DNA of 64,000 nt from Schistocephalus solidus (taxonomy: Eukaryota > Platyhelminthes > Cestoda > Diphyllobothriidea > Diphyllobothriidae). How positions within the stretch are numbered: the first letter of the stretch is position 1; each line of letters opens with the position of its first letter. Below the pieces are notes generated by a model. It was not told the DNA's origin. It saw only the letters and a list, made by a program, of their open reading frames with translations, and did no database searches. The position numbers and the translations under genes are program-made. Positions 46,201-58,200 of the stretch are shown piece after piece. The stretch covers positions 62,001-126,000 of the forward strand of contig WEDG01005615.1 in NCBI GenBank assembly GCA_017591395.1, in the 5' to 3' direction.

Positions 46201-49200
46201 ATAGGTGCATGAAAAACGAAAGGATGAGGCTGACACTGGGAATCAGCACGTTTCTCATTATATTGAATCTCGCGCGATTGGATCTATCACAATGCACTAA
46301 GACTTCTATAATGTTAAAGTTAACAGCTGACAGGATAACTTAGTTCTTAGGAATGAAAGTCAGGCTGTCAGGACTGTCCTCTCTATGGCACACATGTGGG
46401 ATCCGAGCCGCCCTCGTGGAATTCAGGTACATTCTGCCGCAACCAGGTCTTGTGTGTGCATGGTGTGCATAGGCGCGATATTTCATTCTGTCATCTATTG
46501 CGCTCACACCCTCCTTCGAACGTGTCTTGACTTTGCCTTGTCCTCGGAGCAGGGCAAGTGGGAGAATGGACAGTACTGCGGATGCTTCACAAATCTGTCC
46601 CGCACAAGTTGGATTAATGCGTCCACTCCGTCGGGCGTAGGGTTGTTATGACCGGTGTCAGTAGTACAAAACTGTACACTTCTGCCGACCTTCCCGTCCA
46701 GCAAGCACCGTTCGCAGCTCCTCGTCGCCGTCTGATGGAAAATCATTTTGCTGTGCAGACTAACATTGATTAACCTCCCTAGGCGTACTCTCGTGTCGCC
46801 AATGTGTACTTACAGCTCAGTATTTAGTCTTTGGCCAATCGTTTGGTTAAATTCTGGGCTACAGCCGTACCCTCCTCCTCCGCACTGACTCACAAATCGT
46901 TGGGCGTCGCTTCGCACCACGTCCTTAGTGCGTTTTGTTAACTTCCCTCTGACTATGATGCAGGTATTTCGGTCCTCGGATCCGGTATATGTTTTTTTGG
47001 AATGGCAGATCTTGTATATATGTAATAGTTTCCAATTGCAACTGTAAAAAGTATGCCTGTCTGTTATATTTTAAGCCTACGTGTTTACTATCTGTCTTTG
47101 CTCAGTACAATGCCGTCGCCGAGGTGACCGGGGACGTATTGGAGTCCGGCTCAGACACGCGTGTGATTCTAGACTGCAAGGAGGGCACCAAGGAAGCCCT
47201 GGTTGAGGTTGATCCGGATTTTGTCAAACACCTGAAACCTCACCAAGTCCAGGGTAAGTTGTGTTCTTATGCGTTCTCTCTCGACCTAGTCCGTTTCACG
47301 TATTTGCATCCTGCATGTTAAACCGTTCTTTGGACGCGTTCACAACTAGTCGGTTCCTTTCCCCACCCTCGGGCAGTTGTCTGTCCGCAGTCTAAATGTC
47401 AAATGGCGCTGTACACACTGAGTTTCAAAAGGAATGTGAATATTCTCCTTTTCTAATTGCTTGCCAGTGGTTACTCGGTTTGAGTTAGTGGAAGGACATG
47501 TATCCGAAAATGTACATTTCTATTCATCTGTCCGGCATACTCATTTGAGGTTCAATGATCGAGCCTGACTACGATGCATGAAACCCTTATCCCCGTTGTT
47601 TCATAGTACCCCCATGAATTATCACGTTTGCATTGGTAGCTGGTTTTCCTAATATCTGCCCAGCCACGCCTTTGGGGTGTTTTTACCGCGGCTTATTCGC
47701 CGAACCCCAAATCCCCTGTATTTTGAGGTAAGCCTTCGCTGACGTCCGTTCGCACTGTCTGTGCAGATCGCAGCTCAGCTGTTTTACAATCTCCCATCTC
47801 CCAGGCTTTCTGTGGTTTCAGTCCATTCGCGGGTGGTAAGGTTTGTGATCAAACCTGGAAACACTGAGGCAGCAGGTGCTTCCAACCGTGTCCGCTACCA
47901 ACACCTGCAACCGGCCCTCAATCGGTATGCCTGAACTAATAGGTCAGCGCAGCTGCGAAGCGGTTGCTTGATTGTCAAGTTATTATCACACCAATCATTA
48001 ACAACAATGATGAAATCATGATCATTAACCACTCACCCATGTTCAAACCAGCTATTGCCGTGCCAAGCGCAAACGGCTGCGAGTAATGGAGGAGCTGCTA
48101 ATTTGTGAGTTTTTGTGTGTGCTAAGTATGCGGTCGCGTATCAACTGCCTCCTATAAATACTGTATCGCCTGTGGTGTCCTCTACGTCTTTCCGTTGTTG
48201 TCTCTGATTAGGGTGTCCCCGAGCGCAAACGTTGAGCGATTACATGCATGTATTATCCCAACGATAAAATCCCCCCCACCTATCTCCTCTTTGCTTATAT
48301 CAATGGTGGATGCTTTCCTGTCTGTATGCCCCTAATCCACAAATATATATACTGATTGTTGCATAGCATACGAGCGCAACACAAGGGCCATAATGGCTTG
48401 ACTATTAACGATAGCGATGACGTTTGTGATATCTTCTGGCTGGGGCAAGTAATTTTGCGTCGTAAATGACTCCCACATCTTTTTCAGTCTACTTTCGGGA
48501 GTATTATTCATGAATGTACCAAAGGTCTACTGTATCTGATTAAGTGTTCCATCACCTACTTTGTACTTGTAATTTGGTAATAGCGTCTTTTCTTTCGTTG
48601 TACGTTTGCCATCCTGCAGCTGTGCAATTCCTATGGGACTCACTGATCGAGTCTGTGAAGGAGCATCAGGCGAACCGAGACCGAATCAGCGGTGCCATTC
48701 TGGCACATTGCATGGGTCTGGGCAAATCGCTTTCCACCATTACCTTTGTGCACACTCTACTGACCCACAAGGAGTTGTGCGGCATGAGCACCTGTCTCAT
48801 CATCTGTCCCGTAAACACCCTACTCAACTGGCACCGAGAGTGGCGTCAGTGGATGCCCTCGGACCGCGAAGTTGACATCTTCGAGGTGGCCACCCAAGTC
48901 TCCAAAAAATTCCGATTGGATGTCATCCGGCGTTGGCACTCCTCGGTAAGTCTCGTCTCCTGCATGCTCTTACTTTCAGCCCGCTACTGACAATGCCTCT
49001 TTATTTACCAAGATTGTAACAGAAAGCGGAAAGTAGGACTCTAACGTATTTTCCAGTCAAATACTATGCAAGAATCACAATTTAACCAGGTTTTTCAAAC
49101 TGATGGGTGGCGCGTTGAAAGGTATGGGGGGTAAGGATGCCTGGTATGGCCGCCTAAACAGGACATCGCCCGCAATACAGGTGGTTTTGTGCCAAATTCC

Positions 49201-52200
49201 AAGGAAATTATGTTTAGGATTAAGGTGTGGGTTAGAGTTAAGTTAAGGGTTAGGGTTAGAGTTGGGGTTAAGGTCATGATTAGGCTAAGGGTTAAGGCTT
49301 TTATCGTGTTAATAGTAGGGTAGGGCTAGAGTTAGATTAAGAGTGCCGTTTTGTTTTACGTTGGGGTAAGTGTTAGCATTAAGACACGGGCATATGTACC
49401 CTTCCTGAAATTTACCATAAGCCCATCTATTTTAAGCGAGCGGGGCAGTTCCTATTCCCGTTTCCTGTTTAGGCGGCCATACAAGGCATCCCTACCAGTT
49501 TGGGGAAAAGGTATGGCCTTCCGCCTTCAGGTTATGGTCGACTGCTAACCTTGCTAGGTCCGGCGCCCTCGTTCAAGACTCACTGCCTCGAGGTCATGCT
49601 GCAATGTCGCGGCCGGCGGTTTTAGGCTCGCTTACCTGCGGAAACTTTACCGACTTTCACTCGCACGTGCACGCGCCCAAGTGCGCCTTGAACACCCCTT
49701 CCCTCGGCCGACGCAGCATGAGCCACTAGACGCGACACCACTCGGGTAATGCAACACACACCCCGATTGGACAACACTTGCCTTGCTCCGCAGACCTATT
49801 TGAGCAGCCGCTATCACTGTCTCGTTCTCTCTCAGGCATGACTGGACGCAGTCAACAACATTAACACTTGCTTCCTCAGTGGCTTCCTCAGTCTGGGACA
49901 GCAACTCAGGGTTCTGTGCGCAATAAATCCCTCATTCTGTTGCATTCTGTCATTTCCTACTATCGTGTATTTGGTCTGATGATTGTGATGCTCAGAGTAA
50001 AACTACTGCTTAGACGCTACACGGTCGCGAATAATCGGGCTTGAATTCCGAATTCAATCTGTCGTTTGGGCTCAGCGGTATTCAAATCTTTGCCTGGTTT
50101 TCGGCCAGAATACGGACGTTGAATTTAGCCTGAGATAACCTACATCAACGTGTTACCTTAACTTCCCCTCGGGCAAATTGTGCAGCCGCTGGGATTCCTT
50201 TAGGCGGCCACACGTCAGCGAGGGAATGAGAAACATCTTTTTCCTCTGAGCTGGTCGTCCTTAGCTCACCCTGGAGAAAGCCCTTAGTCTCAGGTCTTGC
50301 TAGTCCCACTCCGGCATCATTTCTCGATTGACTTCTTTCGTCCTACACCGGCTCAGACGAACCAGAACCCTTCAACTCCTTGCCGTTGTGACTCATTATC
50401 GTTCTAACTAACTTCAATGTGAACTTTCCAAAGATCTCTCCTTTGTTTGTGTTTAAACGAATAAGAAGGCGGACGCTGTTTTTTTTCACCCACACCACGC
50501 CTTCTGTGTACGTGCTTTCCTATTATACCCCATACTCGTGTCGGCGGAGCCTGTAAACCTGCAACGTCTGTCTACCTAATCAGTTCTCCACCTATTGAGT
50601 AAGGGTCTCTTGCACGTAGAGGATCGTGGTCTGAGCCCAAGTGTACCTACTCTTGTCGTATCTAAATATTCAGTGTACTCAGAGATCGGCGAAACACGTG
50701 TGCCTGGGCTTTTAGCTATGGTAAATAATTAAGTATTGTCTACTCAGAGTGACACACTAATCACGGCCCACTCCCGTTTTTATTTAGAAGGGGAAAGACG
50801 CTGGTCGTGTATTCCGTACAGAATCTACGTGATGGTCAGAGCCTCCGACCCGTGGCCGGCTCTGGGCCTGCTTGCGCGTCTGTCCGCTAAGGCGATGTGG
50901 AAGTCAGTCAGCGTCAGCTCGTTCCGTGGCTTTGGTGATACCAATTTTGTGGGCGCCAAGGATTGACTGTTCCAGAGGCTGCATGCGCACATGTTCCAAT
51001 CGCTCGGAAACCTTGATCACATTATTCCTAGCGCGGTTTTGGTGCCAGAGACGAGAGTTTTGTGCGCGCTTCAGACGTTACAGTCTGTCGTACAAAGTGC
51101 CTTACGATCCCTGTTTGAGCCCTAGCCCGGCCCTCTTCTAAGTCCCTTCTCAAATTCACCAGAATAAGAAGCTGCGTGTGTACGAGACTTCCGTGGCTAG
51201 TCCTGTTGAAATGTGATCTATAGCTCTTGTGTGCATGAGCTAGGCGCCACACCAACCTTAAATCTGAATCGTCCAGGCGGCCATTGTGCTCAAACTTCGC
51301 TTTCGCTGTCAACTACGTTGACGTGGTCCTCTTAAGAAGCCGGTAGACCTGATGCACGTCGACCTCCGGCCGGACTCTGTCCATTCTGGTCCACGAGATC
51401 GCTTTCCTATTTGGCGCAACTTTACCCTTCAGTCTCCTGCCGGTTGACTGCAGTGGAGGATACCCGATCGTAATAAGGTCACTGGTTTACAACCACTGTT
51501 AGACCAGCCACGACCCCACCGAGTTTTCGCCTTTGGTCTTAAATCCCAACGCTCCATTGCTGACTCCGACTTGTATCCAGGCTCCACCTAGCCCGGCGAA
51601 ACGTTATGGCCCACTGTTGAAGACTGGTCAAGCAGGGCTGGCTGCTCGCTCTGCGCGACCTCTGCGAACCCAAGTGAAACTGATCAGCCCAATGTCATCG
51701 TGCTGTGAGGCCAAATCACCTTTGTGACGTTTTCTTCAAGTATCCAATCTTTCGCCTTGTTTTGAGCAAGGTTGTCCGTAATCCAGAAACTGGGTTGAGT
51801 TTTTAGCCCTTTAAACGTCCTACAGATGACAGCTCCGAAGCTAATCTGATTTGACTACTACTACTGACTCTTCAGCAATTTCAAAACGTTTTTTTATCTG
51901 TCAGTCAATGCAGCTGCTTTTAAAATCACGCAGGCGTTGATCTATGACCTCGCATTCCCCTCACCATCTGAATTCTCGATGGCATTTTTCCCCTATGTAC
52001 CTGCGTCCAGTACTGTTCTTTGTTGAAATAATATTTTTGCTCTTTTCACTCATCCTCATTTGCATTGGTCCCTTCCAGGGTGGTGTCCTCCTCCTCGGAT
52101 ATGATGCCTACCGTAACCTGACGACCACTACCATTAAGCGCACTCGTAGACCCGCAATGAAGGAGGTGCTCACGAAGTCGTTAATTGATCCTGGGCCGGA

Positions 52201-55200
52201 CATTGTGGTCTGTGATGAGGGCCATCTGCTTAAGAACTGCAAAGCTGGCATCACCAAGGCTGTATCCATGCTGAAGACCCCAAAAAGAATAGTGCTCACT
52301 GGCACGCCTCTGCAAAACAGCCTCGCCGAATGTGAGTTTTCCTATGTATATATGTGCAGTGGAGTCGTGTTCCTTAAACGGACCACACACGGTAGATGAG
52401 CTGGACCAAAACGGGCACTAGATAAGGACACTTCAGGAGTTATTGGGAATGCGCACTTATAACAAATGTTGCATTTGTGGGCATAGTAGCACACCTAGGT
52501 GTGGTTTCCCGCTGCGCCAGCCGCCTGTGCCCTCTCCCGCATCTGGTTTTCTTTACTTCCGTCATGGCACCGGGTGCAGGTTGGAGAGGAGAGAGTACAA
52601 TAGATGCTGCGCAGGTCTACTATCGCTAAATTAAACCGTGCACACGACGCTTACTCTGTCGTGGGGCACACGGTGTACATCTTCGAACTGTCGATATGTG
52701 TACGGCTGCTTGGCCCTATTTTTATGCCTATAAATACAGTCGGTGGACAGAAGAACTTAACCGTTTGGTTGCTTTATAATATTTTTTTCTTTTAAGAAAA
52801 TACTTGAAGCTGCCTGTATAATCCTTGGTTCCCTGATTCTATGTTTACGAAGGGATAGAACTGTTTACACTGACTGCTTTGATAATAAGTGCGAGTTTTT
52901 TTTTACTGGGTGTCTTGTGCAGTTCAAATGGTTCTCACCTCTCTTCAGATTGCGTTTTTTTTCATAAACCGACCGAAATATGGCGCTCTTCTTCCCTTCC
53001 AGATTGGACGATGGTGAACTTCGTGAAACCAAACTTACTTGGTTCAGCCAAGGAATTTGCTAATCGCTTCATCAACCCGATAAAGAATGGGCAGCATTCC
53101 AATTCCACCGAGCGAGATGTCCAGATAATGAAAAAACGTGCTCACATCCTCTTCAAGACCCTAGATGCCTGTGTCCAGGTGGGTCTGCTCTCCATTCAAA
53201 TTACGTCCCTCTCTCCTCCTCATCCCGACCTGGTTTTGTCGGGGATGTGCCCATATTAATATCTGTGCCCCATCGCTGTCGAAGCCTGCCAATAACTGAA
53301 GCAGAGCACATGTTGAATCTGTTCCTAAAACGGGCCACGCCATGAATGCGCTGGACCATCAGGGAGGCCAGGTCAGGGCACATCAGACGTTATCCGTGTT
53401 GAACTCCCGTATCAAATACTACGGTTGGGAGTGGTTGAACACCTATGCGCAGGCTTACACCGCGCCAACCACCAGCGCCAGCTCCCGCCTCCGGTTTTCT
53501 TGCTTTTTTAATTACCTCGGACCCAGTTTAGTAAGAGAGGAGCGAGTGTGATAGATGCTACGCAAGTCTACTATCACTGAGCATTAAATCACGCACAAGT
53601 CAACGTCCTTGCGCGTCCACCTTGCTGTGGCGCATACGGCGGACGTCGAACGAAATGACGGTACAACTGTCGGGAAGCGTTAACTGCTGTAGCGGATGGA
53701 ATGTTCCAGCGCTGTCTTGAATGCAGTTCTCCGAGTAGGTGAAAAGTATACGGCAAAAGTTTCGGTTGTGACCACCTCATGTACCGCATATTCGACTGTT
53801 AGCGTTTTCGTTTACCGGAGTAAACTTGCAATGTCATCTGCAGTCGTTATATCCACGGGGTGGGGGAACGGGTATTTTGGCCACTTCATGTCGCAACCTG
53901 CTAGCTGATTAGAGTGGTCTGATGAAAAAAATCTGCCCGGCGCAAGTAACGACACCGCCCGCGGTGCCTTGTGCGTGAAATAGGCTTAGTGAGACAGCGC
54001 AATATCTACCGCACTCTCCCGTTTCACTAACCTTGCTCTAATGGCAAGACAAAGTCAAGATGACCGAAGTTGGGCGTAACCTGTGTTTTTTTTACAACTA
54101 GAAACCTAGTTATAGCTGCCGGGAAACTGGTGTTGCCAGGTTTTCTTGAGTTGCTGACCTGCCGCTTGCGCACTCCCTGTGATTTTTTGGGAATGCCGGA
54201 AAGATAGACTCACTTTGCGATTCAAAGAGAGTCTATTAGTTGTTGTCACTTTCCGGGTGTGTTATCACCGGACGTGAACTGAAAGGTCGGTGATTCAAGT
54301 CCTTTCACCAACACTCGTTCACCTGCTTTCTCGCGTCTAGTTTATCGTCTTAAGTAGAAATGTCTTTCTTTTTAGTTAAAACAAAGTTGCGGGCTATAGC
54401 AAATTACTAAGCCAGTTTTTGATCTTCCCTTGTTTAAGCCCCCACCCTATTTTAGCCGAGCTGAACTCGCTTGTGTCTCCCACTCGATACACATGTAATC
54501 CTTATTTTTGAAACGCGTGTAAGTCAAGTCATTACTAATTCTAAGTCTTCAGTCTATTTTCTAAAAACAGGTTCGATCAAAAGTATCTTTGCTGTGGACC
54601 TCCTAATATACGTGTGGTCGACCCAGGCTTCTGCCTACGCGTCGTATAAGCTTGTCTGCATTAATTGCTATCGGAGAATTGGCGCTTTTGCATTATCCTA
54701 TGTATGTTTTCATGCGCGGTAACAAATTTTGCCCCCGAACCCAGTCATACTTTCCATCGTGGTCGAAATGAACTGTAAGGTTGCCAAAATATCATGACAA
54801 TCAACTCAGGGAGCACAAAAAGGGCTCTGGGTGGACCATAGACGCTCTGGATGACTTATGCTGGATGCACCAGTTGTCAGAGAAGCATTTTCCATACGTG
54901 CGTCTTTGTCTACACTCTTCTCCCTCCTTGTCTTAATAAGCCACATGAACTAAGTTTTCTTGCACGTCTGATGGTGGCTAGGTCATTCACCCCGCCGCTG
55001 CGAAAAGCGCTTTTAATTCGCTGCAGGGTTTGCTCTGTGTTGCACACTTTTCGGTGACGATCGATAACCTGCCTCATCTTTTGACCCTGGTTTCATTCTC
55101 TTTCCGTTTCCGCCACGTTACCCCGTTTCAGCGAAAAGACTACAGTTGCCTGACCAAGTACCTACCCCCACGACTGGAGTACGTCCTTAAGATCCGCCTG

Positions 55201-58200
55201 TGTGAAGCCCAACGCGACCTTTATAACGCCTTCTTGGACTTCCGTCAAAGCACTTTTGAGGACGGAGAACTGCAGGAGAATCGCCGTTCTCTGTTCAAGG
55301 ATCAACAGACACTCTATCGTGTGTGGACCCACCCAAGCACCCTGCGCATGCACGAAAACAAGGAGGCCAGGAGGGTATGTATTGGCCCCTCCATTCTTCC
55401 CATTTCATTAAGCCTTTTTATCCCCCTCGTGATGCCTCTTTTGTTTGAGGAGTGGTTTCTGTCCACAATTATAGCCTGGCCGCCTATCCCTTCCGCCTTT
55501 TGCCTGTCATCTCAGCGCAGGCGCTGCAAGCCCCGGTTTAAATTTTTCGTTGTGCTAAGTGTTCGTCTCGCAAGGATCTGTGCAGGCCAAGTTGAGAAAA
55601 CAACTGGCGCTTCTTCATCCAAGGTGTGCAAATGAAGACTCTAGAGAGACCGGAATAACAGTTGTTCTGTGGTGCTTTCAGTATTCACTGCCTTCTCATA
55701 CTCCCGATACATATGCCCGCTCTGTCTATTTGCTTGGCGGCAATGTATGTCATAAAGCTGCCGAAAAAGAAACCGTTTTAACTTAATCCGGCAAAATTAT
55801 GTGGATTTACATCGATTGATGTGGTTTAAATTCTAATCATAATGACATCTGGCAAGGTTTGGTATTTAAACTATTGATGGTTTTGTGGAAAATGCACAGT
55901 TTGGGAATGTGCCCTTTAATGTTGGATGACATTGGGTGTTGGTTCTGTGGGAACCGTTCTCGTAGGCATTATAAACGGCGTTCCCCATTGACGTTGGAGT
56001 GCTGTCAGCGTTGCCGCGTTCCGGGAATGCAGCGCTGTCTGGGAATCGAGTTAGCGGGGTCTGGTTAGATTTCAGTCTAGGTATTTTCTCTATCTGTTGT
56101 AACAAGAGAAAGGTAAGCATATGGTATGTAGTCGAGGTCAGCAACAGATAAACCGGGGAACATGTCTTACGGTAATCAGGACGCAGCCACCCCCCCCCCC
56201 CCCCTAACCCCAACTCTAACCTTAACCCTAACCCGAGGACAAACTTAACCGAACAATGCCTACGTAAATGAACTTAGTAGTGGTTCTTTCATATTAAACC
56301 CACCACGACTACATATCATATTCTTAACAAAATAAATATCTTTCCTAAATCACGGTTGTTATGGGTGGCGGGTAAGCTTCGAACCCAAAGCCACCATACT
56401 TTAGTGATTGCATTTACATAACATTATGCGCCATACTTGTCAGTATCAGAACTGGAGGCAACGTGGTCGTTTGTCTTCTTTTTATGTGGTACTGCGCACG
56501 CATTTTGACATCCTGAGGTTTCGTTATACACTTTTAACGCCAGTCTACTCTTCTCAGCCGATTTGGTTTTTTACGAATTTCCTTAACAAAATTATGACAA
56601 AGAGTGTGTCTGCATTGTATCTTTAAGGTCTTGTGAGCAGCGCATGCCTCTTTCATGTGTCGTTTTAATCAGCAAAACGGAATTTATGTCATTAATGGCG
56701 TCTCAACTTCTTTTGGGACCTTCAGTCTCCAACAGCTCTTATGTTTTGTGAGACATCTTCACCAGCGATTGCAAAAAAATACTTCCAGGCGACGGTTACG
56801 AAGCATTCCCAGCTGGGACACCAATAATGAATCCCTTATCGACTGCATTCGTATGCATACGAATAACATTGGTGGTTTCATTATTCAACTCCTGTACCAT
56901 GTGGTTCTTCTCGGTCGACTGACTCCCGTTTTTTGTCCGTGTCTGTGTGTGTTTGGCACGATGTTACTCCAAGGACTGTCCTTTCTATGCCCCTCTCTCC
57001 CTCTTTTGCAGCTTCTTTTCCAAGATTCGACCTCCGATGAAGACTTCAACTCATCCGAGGCCTCCTCCAAAGACGAAGAAGAGGATGACGAGCCGGAGGA
57101 GGAGTTAGCAGCGTCCTCCTCCTCGTCAACCAACAATGACGAGGAAATCGACGTCCGTTCGGCGGCCTCGTCAACCTCATCGGTGCCGGCTGCACGTGTC
57201 ACCCGTTCTGTGCGTGCGACTGCGCACCGTCGTAGCAAAGCCTCTAATTCCAACCCAACCGATGAACAGTCGAGCAAAAAAACTGTGAAAAAGTCACCAG
57301 AGATGAATTCCTCTTCCGTAGTCAATCTGCTTTCTAGTGATGAGGACACTGGAGATATTGATGCTGCTGGCTACGATGACGAGGTAGATGCTGCTAAGAG
57401 CGATGGCACTCTCACTATCGTTCCCGGCTCCAGTGACTCCTCCCTTCAAATGTCTCCCAACATTCGTATGGATACCACAGAGAGAGAAGATAAAGTTAGG
57501 GCAAAACTGGCTCTCGATGGAGTTATGCCGGCTGCGGCGTCGACGGAACCTGCGAAGTCGTCAGATGGTAAACCCTGGTGGCATGCCAAGTACCGAGACG
57601 AGTTCGATCACCGTATCGATGTCGGCAGCAAGTTGCATGTCCTCTTCCAACTGATTCGCCGCTGCTGTGATATTGGCGATAAGTTACTCGTCTTTACTCA
57701 GAGCCTCTTCTCCCTGGATTTGATCGAGTACTTCCTCGCCGCCATCGATCGTCAATGGTGTCAGAGTCAGGTAAGATGTCTCACTTTCCTATAACTGGCC
57801 ACATCAACTCTTTACCGTCTTCGTTAGCGGCCGCCCGCTCGGCTCACCTGGCCTATTTCTACCCTCGCCAATTTAACCTCGTTAACCCCCAGAGCTAGGA
57901 AATTCTGTGCTCTAAAAAGTAAGCGCCTCACCCTCACTGTTGTGGTTAGGATCTTGCTCGATCCCATTATGTCGTTCCGAATGGTACCTAATACGCGAAG
58001 CCCAGGCAATTTAATAGTAAACAACTGGCAGCCGATCTCTGGGACCAGTTGTTTAATCAGCCGACACGTGATGGGCATGCTTGAGAGTTCGAAACGTCGG
58101 ATAACACTGGAATATGAAATGTAGATTAATTGTCGATCTGCCGTTAGCAGTTAGACATCGTTCTCTGATGAGTTTCCTACGGAATTGTCGTGGCCAGTTA

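Larger units (their letters stand above)
42851..47105 (+). other. ATRX intron 7 (4.26 kb)
   Basis: The donor is GTGAGT and the acceptor is TTTGCTCAG. It contains a decayed zinc-finger-like repeat fragment on the minus strand at its start (42,873-43,345) and a long inverted repeat at 44,236-44,690. The stretches 43,350-44,230 and 44,700-47,100 hold no gene or repeat I can assign. Confidence 0.55.

Noticed and set aside
48052..48104. Possible 53-nt micro-exon in intron 8
   Set aside because: It has acceptor- and donor-like edges but would break the phase between exons 8 and 9, and would interrupt the contiguous KPHQV..VQF block conserved in the family.
49219..49350. A true telomere or chromosome end
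   Set aside because: Units are degenerate, the array is short and lies inside an intron between inverted ends.
56655..57011. The open frame before exon 13 as additional ATRX coding sequence or a separate gene
   Set aside because: It is merely open; the acceptor CTTTTGCAG at 57,011 fits the phase-0 end of exon 12, and the upstream residues have no family similarity.
58150..58195. A second hammerhead at CTGATGAG (58,166)
   Set aside because: A short hairpin follows but no GAAA box, and no stem I or III complementarity.
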